A stretch of DNA of 64,000 bases from Streptomyces sp. NBC_00683 (GCF_036226745.1 NZ_CP109013.1:3162001-3226000); one strand, 5' to 3'; shown: positions 31,703 through 39,721, counted from the first letter of the stretch. Notes: generated by a model from the letters alone, not told the origin. Numbers and translations: made by a program.

Positions 31703-31988
31703 GGCTGATACCTCCGGGGCCGGCCCGGCCCACCCGTACCGGAATGGACCGGATTATTCGTTCTGGTGGCATTTGCAGTTGATCACACTGATTCGTTGAC
31801 CCACTGAACCCACCTCCACGCGCGTCGGACGGCAGACACGGCCCGTACGGCGGCAAACCTCACCCGAGCGGCCCCACGCCCGCGCCCCGGCCACGGGGGC
31901 CTGCCGGACCCTTGTGGAGCAGCGGTGTGACGCGCAACACTCTCAGGCACACAACTGCGCTCCGCCATCGCGGGAGGTTGGTCAAATC

Positions 31989-32240
31989 ATGTCTCTGCAC
32001 GATGAGTTGACAGCCGTTCAGCACTGCCTCGACGACCTGGTCCGCACAGTCGGCCGGTTGGAGCGGACCATCGCGCAGCTGCGCGCCCAGGACTCCGCCG
32101 CGACGGAGACCCCCGGCCCCGACACTCCCGGCGGTCCCGGCCCCGGGGTCATCACCATCACCGAGACGCCGTACGACGCCGCCTTGTGGACGGACTCGGA
32201 CGACGAGGGTCTGGGCGTCCGCGGCAGGCACGCCTTCTAG
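31989..32240 (+). CDS. Small acidic protein with N-terminal coiled-coil helix, upstream of sdhCAB
   Basis: An 83-residue protein. Residues 1-~37 form an amphipathic helix with heptad-like leucines (MSLHDELTAVQHCLDDLVRTVGRLERTIAQL). Then follow a Pro/Gly linker (TPGPDTPGGPGPG) and an acidic tail VITITETPYDAALWTDSDDEGLGVRGRHAF. GGGAGG lies 13 nt upstream of ATG 31989; an in-frame upstream ATG at 31914 lacks support. The stop is 9 bp before the sdhC start, so it is very probably co-transcribed with the succinate dehydrogenase genes. I recognise no family; an accessory role for the dehydrogenase is only a positional guess. Confidence 0.7.
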   Translation: MSLHDELTAVQHCLDDLVRTVGRLERTIAQLRAQDSAATETPGPDTPGGPGPGVITITETPYDAALWTDSDDEGLGVRGRHAF

Positions 32241-32249
32241 GAGAGCTCC

Positions 32250-33113
32250 TTGGCCACCGGTACGGAACCAGGTACGGAACCACCGAGGTCCGCCGCGCCG
32301 CCGGCGGGCACGACGGGCGCCGGGGCAGGGGTGCGCGGAGCGTCGCGCGCCGCCATCGCCGCCCGCCATCTGCGCACCGACCGGTGGTGGCTGGCGCCCG
32401 CCGCGACCGCCGCCGGCCTCTTCGCCTTCATCGTCTACTCGACCTGGCGGGCGTTCTCCAACGCCGACTACTACGCGGCCCCCTACGTGTCGCCGTTCTA
32501 CTCCCCCTGCCTGGCGGAGAACTGCGTACCGATGCGGGGCGGCCCGAACTGGGACGTACTCGGCAGCTGGTGGGGCCTCTCCCCCGCGCTGATCATCCTG
32601 ATCTTCCCGCTGGGCTTCCGGCTGACCTGCTACTACTACCGCAAGGCCTACTACCGGGGCTTCTGGGCCTCGCCCCCGGCCTGCGCGGTCGCCGAGCCCC
32701 ACACGACGTACACCGGCGAGACCCGCTCCCCGCTGGTCATGCAGAACATGCACCGCTACTTCTTCTACGCCGCGGTGCCGGTCGCCGGAATCCTCACGTA
32801 CGACACCGTGCTCTCCTTCCGTGACGAGCACTACGCCTGGGGCCACATGGGGCTCGGCTCGCTGATCTTCCTGGTCAACATCGTGCTGATCTGGGCGTAC
32901 ACCCTGTCCTGCCACTCCTGCCGCCACATCATCGGCGGCCGGCTGCGGCACTTCTCCAAGCACCCGGTGCGCTACCGGCTGTGGGGCTGGGTCGGCAGGC
33001 TGAACGCCCGGCACATGCTGCTCGCCTGGGCCTCGCTCATCAGCGTGGCGCTCTCGGACTTCTATGTGTACCTCGTCGCTTCCGGCGCCTTCGACGATCC
33101 GAGGTTTTTCTGA
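32250..33113 (+). CDS. sdhC: Succinate dehydrogenase membrane anchor subunit (Sdh1-type)
   Basis: A 287-residue membrane protein with about five helices (WWLAPAATAAGLFAFIVYSTWRAF, WWGLSPALIILIFPLGF, FFYAAVPVAGILTYD, LGSLIFLVNIVLIWAYTL, LAWASLISVALSDFYVYLV). It resembles the single large anchor subunit of actinobacterial Sdh1 complexes (Rv0249c style). Conserved-looking histidines (MHRYFF, HYAWGHMG, CHSCRHIIGG) could bind haem or quinone. The start is TTG 32250 with AGGAG 7 nt upstream. It abuts sdhA (stop 33111-33113, ATG at 33114). It anchors the complex in the cytoplasmic membrane and passes electrons to menaquinone. Confidence 0.82.
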   Translation: MATGTEPGTEPPRSAAPPAGTTGAGAGVRGASRAAIAARHLRTDRWWLAPAATAAGLFAFIVYSTWRAFSNADYYAAPYVSPFYSPCLAENCVPMRGGPNWDVLGSWWGLSPALIILIFPLGFRLTCYYYRKAYYRGFWASPPACAVAEPHTTYTGETRSPLVMQNMHRYFFYAAVPVAGILTYDTVLSFRDEHYAWGHMGLGSLIFLVNIVLIWAYTLSCHSCRHIIGGRLRHFSKHPVRYRLWGWVGRLNARHMLLAWASLISVALSDFYVYLVASGAFDDPRFF

Positions 33114-35027
33114 ATGACAGAGCTCGAACGGCAGCAGTGGGACGTCGTCGTGGTCGGTGCCGGGGGTGCCGGCCTGCGCGCCGCGATCGAGGCCAGGGAG
33201 CGCGGGGCGCGTACCGCGGTCATCTGCAAGTCGCTCTTCGGCAAGGCGCACACCGTCATGGCGGAGGGCGGCATCGCGGCCTCCATGGGCAACGTGAACT
33301 CGGGCGACAACTGGCAGGTCCACTTCCGCGACACGATGCGCGGCGGGAAGTTCCTCAACCAGTGGCGGATGGCCGAGCTGCACGCCAAGGAGGCTCCCGA
33401 CCGGGTCTGGGAGCTGGAGACCTGGGGTGCGCTCTTCGACCGTACGCCGGACGGGAAGATCTCCCAGCGCAACTTCGGCGGCCATGAGTATCCGCGGCTC
33501 GCACACGTCGGGGACCGTACCGGCCTCGAACTGATCCGCACGCTCCAGCAGAAGATCGTCGCCCTCCAGCAGGAGGACCACCGCGAATTCGGCGACTACG
33601 AAGCCCGGTTGAAGGTCTTCCAGGAGTGCACGGTCACCCAGGTCCTCAAGGACGGGGACCGGGTCGCCGGCACCTTCTGCTACGAACGGGAGTCCGGCCG
33701 CTTCTTCGTGCTCGAGGCCCCCGCGGTGGTCCTTGCCACGGGAGGCATCGGCAAGTCCTTCAAGGTGACGTCGAACTCCTGGGAGTACACCGGCGACGGC
33801 CATGCGCTGGCCCTGCTCGCGGGAGCGCCGCTGCTGAACATGGAGTTCGTGCAGTTCCACCCGACCGGCATGGTCTGGCCTCCGTCGGTGAAGGGCATCC
33901 TCGTCACCGAGTCGGTGCGCGGCGACGGCGGGGTACTGCGGAACTCCGAGGGCAAGCGGTTCATGTTCGACTACGTCCCCGATGTGTTCAAGGAGAAGTA
34001 CGCGCAGTCGGAGGAAGAGGGCGACCGCTGGTACGAGGACCCCGACAACAACCGGCGTCCGCCCGAACTGCTGCCCCGCGACGAGGTGGCCCGCGCCATC
34101 AACTCCGAGGTGAAGGCGGGCCGCGGCTCGCCGCACGGCGGCGTGTTCCTCGACGTGTCGACCCGGATGCCCGCGGAGAGGATCCGGCGGAGGCTGCCCT
34201 CGATGTACCACCAGTTCAAGGAGCTGGCGGACGTCGACATCACGGCGGAGGCGATGGAGGTCGGACCGACCTGTCACTACGTGATGGGCGGCATCGCCGT
34301 CGACTCCGACACCGCCAGCGCCCTCGCCGTCCCCGGGCTGTACGCGGCGGGCGAGGTGGCCGGCGGCATGCACGGCTCCAACCGGCTCGGCGGGAACTCC
34401 CTCTCGGACCTGCTGGTCTTCGGCAGGCGGGCAGGAGCGCACGCCGCCGAGTACGCGAGCTCGCTCGACACACCGCCCGTGGTGGACCAGGACCGGATCG
34501 ACACGGCGGCGGCCGAGGCCCTGCGGCCGTTCGGCACCGAGGCGGCCGGCACCGGCGGGACACCCGCGGAGAATCCGTACACCCTGCACCAGGAACTCCA
34601 GCAGACGATGAACGACCTGGTCGGCATCATCCGGCGGGAGCACGAGATGGAGCAGGCGCTGGAGAAACTGGCGGCGCTCCGGGAACGGGCGCAGCACGCC
34701 GTCGTCGAGGGGCACCGGCAGTTCAACCCCGGCTGGCACCTCGCACTGGACCTGCGGAACATGCTGCTGGTCAGCGAGTGCATCGCCCGGGCCGCGCTGG
34801 AGCGTACGGAGAGCCGTGGCGGGCACACCCGCGAGGACTGCCCCTCGATGGAACGCTCCTGGCGCCCCGTCAACCTGCTGGCGCGGCTCGCCGGGAACGA
34901 CGATCCCGCAGGCGGCCTGATCGAGCTCGTACGTACGACGACCGAACCCATCCGTCCCGACCTGCTCTCCCTCTTCGAGAAGGAGGAGCTGGTCAAGTAC
35001 CTCGCCGAAGAGGAGCTGTACGAGTGA
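33114..35027 (+). CDS. sdhA: Succinate dehydrogenase / fumarate reductase flavoprotein subunit
   Basis: A 637-residue flavoprotein. The FAD dinucleotide motif VVVVGAGGAGLRAAIEA lies at residues 11-27. GKAHTVMAEGGIAASMGN contains H46, the expected covalent FAD site. The active-site blocks are EFVQFHPTGM, LVTESVRGDGGVLRN and GPTCHYVMGGIAVD, and GLYAAGEVAGGMHGSNRLGGNSLSDLLVFGRRAG is the terminal FAD segment. It oxidises succinate to fumarate in the TCA cycle and respiratory chain. The sdhB GTG start overlaps its stop codon as GTGA, giving tight coupling. Confidence 0.95.
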   Translation: MTELERQQWDVVVVGAGGAGLRAAIEARERGARTAVICKSLFGKAHTVMAEGGIAASMGNVNSGDNWQVHFRDTMRGGKFLNQWRMAELHAKEAPDRVWELETWGALFDRTPDGKISQRNFGGHEYPRLAHVGDRTGLELIRTLQQKIVALQQEDHREFGDYEARLKVFQECTVTQVLKDGDRVAGTFCYERESGRFFVLEAPAVVLATGGIGKSFKVTSNSWEYTGDGHALALLAGAPLLNMEFVQFHPTGMVWPPSVKGILVTESVRGDGGVLRNSEGKRFMFDYVPDVFKEKYAQSEEEGDRWYEDPDNNRRPPELLPRDEVARAINSEVKAGRGSPHGGVFLDVSTRMPAERIRRRLPSMYHQFKELADVDITAEAMEVGPTCHYVMGGIAVDSDTASALAVPGLYAAGEVAGGMHGSNRLGGNSLSDLLVFGRRAGAHAAEYASSLDTPPVVDQDRIDTAAAEALRPFGTEAAGTGGTPAENPYTLHQELQQTMNDLVGIIRREHEMEQALEKLAALRERAQHAVVEGHRQFNPGWHLALDLRNMLLVSECIARAALERTESRGGHTREDCPSMERSWRPVNLLARLAGNDDPAGGLIELVRTTTEPIRPDLLSLFEKEELVKYLAEEELYE

Positions 35028-35797
35028 GCAGCTACGAAGCCCGGTTCAGGGTGTGGCGCGGGGACACCGACGGCGGTGAGCTGAAGGACTTCGCGGTCGA
35101 GGTGAACGACGGGGAGGTCGTCCTCGACATCATCCACCGGATCCAGGCCACCCAGGCGGGCGATCTGGCGGTGCGCTGGAACTGCAAGGCGGGCAAGTGC
35201 GGTTCGTGCAGCGCGGAGATCAACGGACGGCCCCGGCTCCTGTGCATGACACGCATGTCGGTGTTCAGCCGCGAGGAGACGATCACGGTCACTCCGCTGC
35301 GGGCCTTCCCGGTCGTGCGCGATCTGGTGACGGATGTGACCTTCAACTACGCCAAGGCGCGCGAGGTGCCCGCCTTCGTACCGCCGCAGGGGGTGAAGGC
35401 GGGCGACTACCGGATGCAGCAGGTCGACGTGGACCGCTCCCAGGAGTTCCGCAAGTGCATCGAGTGCTTCCTGTGCCAGGACACCTGTCATGTGGTGCGC
35501 GACCACGAGGAGAACAAGGCGGCGTTCGCCGGGCCCCGCTTCCTGATGAGGGTGGCCGAGCTGGACATGCACCCCCTGGACGCCGCCGCCGAGTCGGGAC
35601 TGGACCGGAAGGCGACGGCGCAGGAGGAGCACGGCCTGGGCTACTGCAACATCACCAAGTGCTGTACGGAGGTGTGCCCCGAGCACATCAAGATCACGGA
35701 CAATGCGCTGATCCCGCTGAAGGAGCGGGCCGTGGACCGCAAGTACGACCCGCTGGTCTGGCTGGGGAACAAGATCAGGCGGCGGGAGGGGCCCTGA
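35024..35797 (+). CDS. sdhB: Succinate dehydrogenase iron-sulfur subunit
   Basis: A 257-residue protein starting at GTG 35024. The [2Fe-2S] ligands are C54, C59, C62 and C74 (CKAGKCGSC...LLC). CIECFLCQDTC (C145, C148, C151, C155) and CNITKCCTEVCPE (C208, C213/C214, C218) bind the [4Fe-4S] and [3Fe-4S] clusters. The subunit carries electrons from the flavin to the membrane anchor. It is the last gene of the sdhCAB unit. No obvious terminator stem was seen in the 47 bp before the converging isochorismatase-fold gene. Confidence 0.95.
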   Translation: MSSYEARFRVWRGDTDGGELKDFAVEVNDGEVVLDIIHRIQATQAGDLAVRWNCKAGKCGSCSAEINGRPRLLCMTRMSVFSREETITVTPLRAFPVVRDLVTDVTFNYAKAREVPAFVPPQGVKAGDYRMQQVDVDRSQEFRKCIECFLCQDTCHVVRDHEENKAAFAGPRFLMRVAELDMHPLDAAAESGLDRKATAQEEHGLGYCNITKCCTEVCPEHIKITDNALIPLKERAVDRKYDPLVWLGNKIRRREGP

Positions 35798-35844
35798 CCG
35801 GGCTTGGGCTCCTGGCGCCCTGGACCCTTGGCCTCCTGGGCCTC

Positions 35845-36396
35845 TCAGCCGAGGAGCTTGATGATCGCGGCGGTGGTGTCGGTCTCGCCGAGCCTCGGGA
35901 AGATCTTCTCGACGCTGTTGCGGTGGGTGTCGGCGTCCATGTCGGTGACCGCGTCCGTGGCGATGGTGACGTGGTAACCGTGCTCGTGGGCGGAACGGGA
36001 GGTGGACTCCACCCCGATGCTGGTCGCGATGCCCGTCACCACGATCTGGGTGATGCCGCGACGCCGGAGCCGCAGATCCAGGTCGGTGCCGTGGAAGGCT
36101 CCCCACTGCTCCTTGGTGACGACGATGTCGCCCTCGCGGGGCCCGAGCTCGGGCACGAGGTCGGCCCAGTCCGCGGCGGGCCGGCCGGCCGGCGCGGAGG
36201 CGTCCGTACGGCCGGGGGCTCCGCCGGTGACACGGACCAGGACGACCGGGAGGCCCTTGGCGCGGAAGGCGTCGGCGAGGGTCGCCGAGTTCGCGACGAT
36301 GTCGGCGGCGGGGTGGACGGTGGGGCGGCCGACGATGCCCTTCTGGAGGTCGACGACCACGAGTGCGGTGTTCGGGTCCAGGGTGGTGGCGCTCAT
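35845..36396 (-). CDS. Isochorismatase-fold hydrolase lacking the usual catalytic cysteine
   Basis: A 183-residue cysteine-hydrolase-superfamily protein: VVVDLQKG (D16), TKEQWGAF (K95) and VTGIATSIGVESTSRSAHEHGY. In most members the last motif reads CVxxT; here the cysteine position is G128. Some true isochorismatases (PhzD type) also lack this cysteine, so activity by an Asp-based mechanism remains possible, while nicotinamidase-type chemistry is unlikely. AAGGAG precedes ATG 36396. It lies 101 bp downstream of a marR-type gene on the same strand and is probably controlled by it. Confidence 0.85.
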   Translation of the reverse strand: MSATTLDPNTALVVVDLQKGIVGRPTVHPAADIVANSATLADAFRAKGLPVVLVRVTGGAPGRTDASAPAGRPAADWADLVPELGPREGDIVVTKEQWGAFHGTDLDLRLRRRGITQIVVTGIATSIGVESTSRSAHEHGYHVTIATDAVTDMDADTHRNSVEKIFPRLGETDTTAAIIKLLG

Positions 36397-36497
36397 GCGC
36401 GTACTCCTTGTGGTGCGGGGGGGGTCGGGTGATCCGTGGCGTGCGCGCGGGGCGCGGTCGCCGACGGTCGGGATGATCAGCAGGAGTCGAGCGGTCG

Positions 36498-36965
36498 TCA
36501 CTTCTCGACGAGGCGGCCGATGAGCGCGACGGCTTCGGCGACCGTACGGCGCTCCTCCCCGTCCAGTTCGGCGGTGATCGCCTCGGCCAGCCAGCTCCGC
36601 TTGGCGGCCCGGACCTCGGCCAGCGTGCTGCGCCCCGCGTCCGAGAGGGACACGACCGACTTCCGCCCGTCCGACGGGTCGGGGGCGCGGGCGACGAGAC
36701 CCAGGTCTCCCAGCGCGCCGAGGGTCAGCCGCATCGACTGGGGCCGCACGAGCTCGGCGCGGGCCAGCGCCGCGGTTGTGGCGGGTCCGCCCTCGTCCAG
36801 TCTCGCCAGCACCGACCGCTGGGAGGGCGTGAGCAGACTGTCGGCCGAGCTGGTGCGCAAGCGCCGGAGCAGCCGGCCCACCACTGCCGCGAGGTCCGTC
36901 GCCACGCGCTCGGCGCTCGGGTCGGCGGGCCTGCGGTCCCGGGGGTCCGGGGAGGTACTGGACAT
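36498..36965 (-). CDS. MarR-family transcriptional regulator
   Basis: A 155-residue winged-helix protein: helix 1 ERVATDLAAVVGRLLRRLR, recognition region ATTAALARAELVRPQSMRLTLGALGDLGLVARAPDPSDGRKSVVSLSDAGR, and a C-terminal dimerisation helix. The wing DPSDGRKS is the MarR signature. The ATG at 36965 is only about 7 bp from a -10 element, so the transcript has a very short leader. A near-perfect dyad overlaps the promoter, implying autorepression. The regulated partner is most likely the isochorismatase-fold gene downstream. Confidence 0.9.
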   Translation of the reverse strand: MSSTSPDPRDRRPADPSAERVATDLAAVVGRLLRRLRTSSADSLLTPSQRSVLARLDEGGPATTAALARAELVRPQSMRLTLGALGDLGLVARAPDPSDGRKSVVSLSDAGRSTLAEVRAAKRSWLAEAITAELDGEERRTVAEAVALIGRLVEK

Positions 36966-36983
36966 CCTTCGACCGTAAGGATG

Positions 36984-37011
36984 GACAGGGCACCTTGCAA
37001 GGCAGCCTGTC
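36984..37011 (-). promoter_or_regulatory. MarR-type operator overlapping the marR promoter
   Basis: A 28-bp dyad GACAGG-3-CCTTGCAAGG-3-CCTGTC lies 19-46 bp upstream of the marR start. On the minus strand TTGCAA (within the dyad) serves as -35, and TACGGT 17 bp later as -10. Binding of the dimer would occlude RNA polymerase. The symmetric CCTTGCAAGG core is typical of MarR boxes in form. Confidence 0.75.
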
Positions 37012-37110
37012 TATTTTCTGCCCAGCGTTCGGCAAAGGGGTTCCGGGAGCGTGAACGCGGCGCGCGCCACACCGTTCGCTCTTGCTCGCCCGCCAGCCCG
37101 CGATCTAGGG

Positions 37111-37124
37111 TGAATGCGCTTTCA
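37111..37124. promoter_or_regulatory. LacI-type operator upstream of the lacI gene
   Basis: TGAATGCGCTTTCA is a 14-bp near-palindrome centred on GC, 99 bp upstream of the LacI-family start. It matches the site at 39668-39681 (TGTATGCGCTTACA) at 12 of 14 positions, which suggests that the same protein binds both. Confidence 0.65.
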
Positions 37125-37222
37125 AAGGACCGGTCGGCGACCGCGCCGGCCATCCAGGAGCACACGTACCAGCACACGCATCAGGCGCGTCGCTACGGAA
37201 GAAGAAGCGGACGGTCGGTCGA

Positions 37223-38278
37223 GTGAGCGCCCCCACGGTGTACGACGTCGCCGAGCGGTCGGGCGTCTCCATTGCCACGGTCTCCCGGGTGTACCGGAAC
37301 CCGGATTCCGTGCGCGCCCAGACGCGCGAGCGGGTACTGGAGGCGGCCCGCGAACTCGGCTACGTACCGAGCGGCAACGCCCGTGGCCTGGCCAGCCGCA
37401 CCACCGGTGTGCTGGGCCTCTGCTTCCCGGACTACGCCGACCCCGACGCCGAGGCGGACGCGGAGGCCGACAGCGACGCCGACGACGCGGTGATGCTGTA
37501 CTCCGACCAGATCATCCGCGGCATGGAACGGGCGGCGCGCCGGCACGGTTACGCCCTGCTGATCGCCGCGTCGCTGGAAGGCGGGCCGGAGAGCCTCGTC
37601 GCGAAGGTCGCGGGGCGGGTGGACGGCTTCGCCGTACTGGCGCAGACCGTGCCGACCGAGGACCTCGAGGTGATATCGCGCCGGCTGCCGGTGGTCATGC
37701 TCGCCGGGCCGCGCGAGATCGACCACCTCGACCACATCGTCGTCGCGAACGCCGACGGGGAGCGCGAGCTGGCCCGCCATCTGATCGAGGACCACGGCCT
37801 GCGCAGGCTCGCCTTCGTCGGGGGCGACCCCGCGTCACCGGATGCCGAGGCGCGGTTCCGCGGCTTCCGCGAGGCGTGCCGCGACGCCGGCCTGCCGGTT
37901 CCGGACGCACCGGATCTGCGGACGGAGATGATGACGCAGGCCGAGGGCGCCCGCGCCGCGGAGACACTGCTCGACCGGGACTCCGAGCGGCCGCAGGCGG
38001 TGCTCTTCGCCAATGACCAGATGGCGGTGGGCGCGCTGCGCGCGCTGGAGAGGCGCGGGGTCCGGGTCCCCGAGGACATCGCTGTGACCGGATTCGACGG
38101 CATCCCGCTGAGCCGGATCGTGCGGCCGTCGCTGACGACCGTGCGGCAGCCGATTCGACAGTTGGGCGAACAGGCCGTGGAGTTGCTGGTGCAACGACTG
38201 GCCGACCGGAACCGTGACCCCGTGTCGCTGGAGCTGCCCGTCTCCCCGGCCAGGCGGGCGAGCTGCGGCTGCGGCTGA
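37223..38278 (+). CDS. LacI-family transcriptional repressor
   Basis: A 351-residue repressor starting at GTG 37223. The N-terminal HTH TVYDVAERSGVSIATVSRVYRNPDSVRAQTRERVLEAARELGY and hinge PSGNARGLASRTTGVLG are typical of the family. The periplasmic-binding-like core ends with VTGFDGIPLSRIVRPSLTTVRQPIRQLGEQAVELL. An acidic insertion (DPDAEADAEADSDADD, ~residues 73-88) interrupts the first strand-loop of the sensor domain. It probably represses itself and the sugar importer operon at 39722, given shared operators. The ligand is likely an oligosaccharide. Confidence 0.9.
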   Translation: MSAPTVYDVAERSGVSIATVSRVYRNPDSVRAQTRERVLEAARELGYVPSGNARGLASRTTGVLGLCFPDYADPDAEADAEADSDADDAVMLYSDQIIRGMERAARRHGYALLIAASLEGGPESLVAKVAGRVDGFAVLAQTVPTEDLEVISRRLPVVMLAGPREIDHLDHIVVANADGERELARHLIEDHGLRRLAFVGGDPASPDAEARFRGFREACRDAGLPVPDAPDLRTEMMTQAEGARAAETLLDRDSERPQAVLFANDQMAVGALRALERRGVRVPEDIAVTGFDGIPLSRIVRPSLTTVRQPIRQLGEQAVELLVQRLADRNRDPVSLELPVSPARRASCGCG

Positions 38279-38320
38279 CCCGGGCGCCCTTTGCGGCCGG
38301 CGCCGATCCGGTCACTGCCC

Positions 38321-38480
38321 GAGCCACGTCCTCCGGATCACCGTCCGAGCCGCGCCCCGGTCACCGTCCGAGCCGCGTCCTCCGGGTCACCGTCCGAGCC
38401 GCGTCCTCCGGGTCACCGTCCGAGCCGCGTCCTCCGGGTCACCGTCCGAGCCGCGTCCTCCGGGTCACCGTCCGAGCCAC
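38321..38480. repeat. 26-bp tandem repeat between lacI and the esterase gene
   Basis: Units starting GAGCCGCGTCCTCCGG begin at 38321, 38347, 38370, 38396, 38422, 38448 and 38474, with spacings 26, 23, 26, 26, 26, 26. The four units from 38370 to 38473 are identical. The first two are degenerate and the last is cut off. The array runs into the final codons and stop of the minus-strand esterase (38465), whose tail appears to be the source of the unit. No gene or strong hairpin accounts for it. Confidence 0.9.
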
Positions 38481-39445
38481 TCCCCGAAGAACCGCCGACG
38501 ACGGGTGCGGAGCTCGGCCAGTTCGGCGGCGCTCCCTTCGTACGCGAAGTGCCCGGCGCCCAGCACCAGCAGCTCCCGCGGGCCGGGGAGCGCGTTGTGC
38601 ACGGCGAACTGTCCCGGCGGCGGCACCGCAGGATCGAACAGCGCTGCGGCGACGAACGTCGGCAGTTCCAGCCGCGCGGCGGCCGTGGCCGCGTCGAAAT
38701 ACCGCAGAACGTCCGTGACGCCGGGGTGGTCACGGTGGTGCGCCCGTACCGACTCCCCGCTGCCGCTGCAGCGCAGGGTGAGCCGCAGCGGATGGTTGCC
38801 GAAGGTCGGAACGGTGAGCTGCGCGGCGCCGAACCGCTCGTCCCAGGGCAGTGCGAGTGCGCCGAGGCCGCCTCCGAAGCTCTCGCCGACATAGCCGAGG
38901 GCGCCGAGGCCGCGCAGCTCCGGCAGCAGTTCCTGGAGGGCCGAGGCCGCGCACCACAGGTCGGCCACGCAGTCGCCGATGACATAGGTGTCACGCGACC
39001 CGATGCCGTGCAGAACATGCCTGGCGGCCCTGCTGGGAATGCCGGGCCACAGACCACGGCTTCCCATCCCGCGCACGCAGGGCAGGATCGCGGCGGACCG
39101 GGGCAGCGGCAGCGGCACCTCCGCCCCCGGGTTGTGCCGGCCGCCGTAGCCGTGTCCGATGACGAAGCCGTGCTCCGCGGGCCCCTCGACGGGCAGCGCC
39201 AGCCAGCCGCCGAGGCGTACCCCGCCCACGGAGGTGAAGGACACCTCGTGCAGCCGGACGCCGTCGCGCTCACCCTCCGCGGGGCCGATCTCGGGAGCGG
39301 TGGCGACAGCACGGGCCTCGCTGTACCGCTCCTGCCAGAACGCCTCGAAATCCTCGGGCGCGGTCGGCGCAGGTACGCGCAGCAGCTCGTCGAGCGTGTG
39401 CCCGTGGGCCGGATCGAAGGGAAAGCCGTGCGCGAACGAAGCCAT
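38465..39445 (-). CDS. CE7-type acetyl xylan esterase / cephalosporin-C deacetylase family
   Basis: A 326-residue alpha/beta hydrolase without a signal peptide. It starts with the CE7-type PTAPEDFEAFWQERYSEA and has VRLGGWLALPVEG, GHGYGG and the nucleophile elbow GYVGESFGGG (S189). D271 (LFDPAVPPPGQF) and H299 (GAGHFAYEG) complete the triad. CE7 enzymes remove acetyl from imported short oligosaccharides inside the cell. ATG 39445 fits the family start; no good ribosome site precedes it, but TACCGT lies 15-20 nt upstream (39460-39465), so a short-leader or leaderless transcript is possible. It is divergent from the sugar importer operon and may serve the same glycan. Confidence 0.82.
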   Translation of the reverse strand: MASFAHGFPFDPAHGHTLDELLRVPAPTAPEDFEAFWQERYSEARAVATAPEIGPAEGERDGVRLHEVSFTSVGGVRLGGWLALPVEGPAEHGFVIGHGYGGRHNPGAEVPLPLPRSAAILPCVRGMGSRGLWPGIPSRAARHVLHGIGSRDTYVIGDCVADLWCAASALQELLPELRGLGALGYVGESFGGGLGALALPWDERFGAAQLTVPTFGNHPLRLTLRCSGSGESVRAHHRDHPGVTDVLRYFDAATAAARLELPTFVAAALFDPAVPPPGQFAVHNALPGPRELLVLGAGHFAYEGSAAELAELRTRRRRFFGEWLGR

Positions 39446-39665
39446 GGCCACGACGGTAGCGCGCTCGCTTTCGCCCACCGGCCCCTGCCTGGATCCTCGC
39501 CGGAACCTCGCCGAACCCCTCCCAATCAAGCGGAATCAGTCACATCCACTTCTAATTCGCAAACGGCATGCTTACCGTTCCACAGTCGAGCCCCCAGGTG
39601 TCGAGCACGTTGCACGAGTGTGACCCAGCACCCTCTTGCGGATTCGCGAAGAACTGTCGCAGAGT

Positions 39666-39696
39666 GATGTATGCGCTTACAGGCAGCGCATACATC
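39666..39696. promoter_or_regulatory. 31-bp inverted repeat with LacI-type operator in front of the sugar importer operon
   Basis: GATGTATGCGCT (39666-39677) and AGCGCATACATC (39685-39696) are perfect inverted arms around a 7-bp spacer. Within it, TGTATGCGCTTACA (39668-39681) forms a full LacI-type operator like that at 37111. The right arm supplies a second half-site cluster on the opposite strand. The arms end 26 bp before the binding-protein ATG, so occupancy would block the promoter or early transcription. Confidence 0.75.
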
Positions 39697-39721
39697 CGGA
39701 TTGCTCAAGGAGGAGCCCTCC

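Noticed and set aside
31860..34826. A 988-codon open frame antisense to the sdhC-sdhA region
   Set aside because: Its product is repetitive Arg/Val/His-rich with no domain, and it is the expected mirror of GC-biased codons in sdhCA, which are certain genes.
38321..38480. Possible CRISPR array
   Set aside because: Units are contiguous with no spacers, and no cas genes are present.
39562..39579. AACGG-8-CCGTT dyad upstream of the sugar importer as another operator
   Set aside because: Arms are only 5 bp and the chance of such a dyad is high; the site at 39666 is far stronger.
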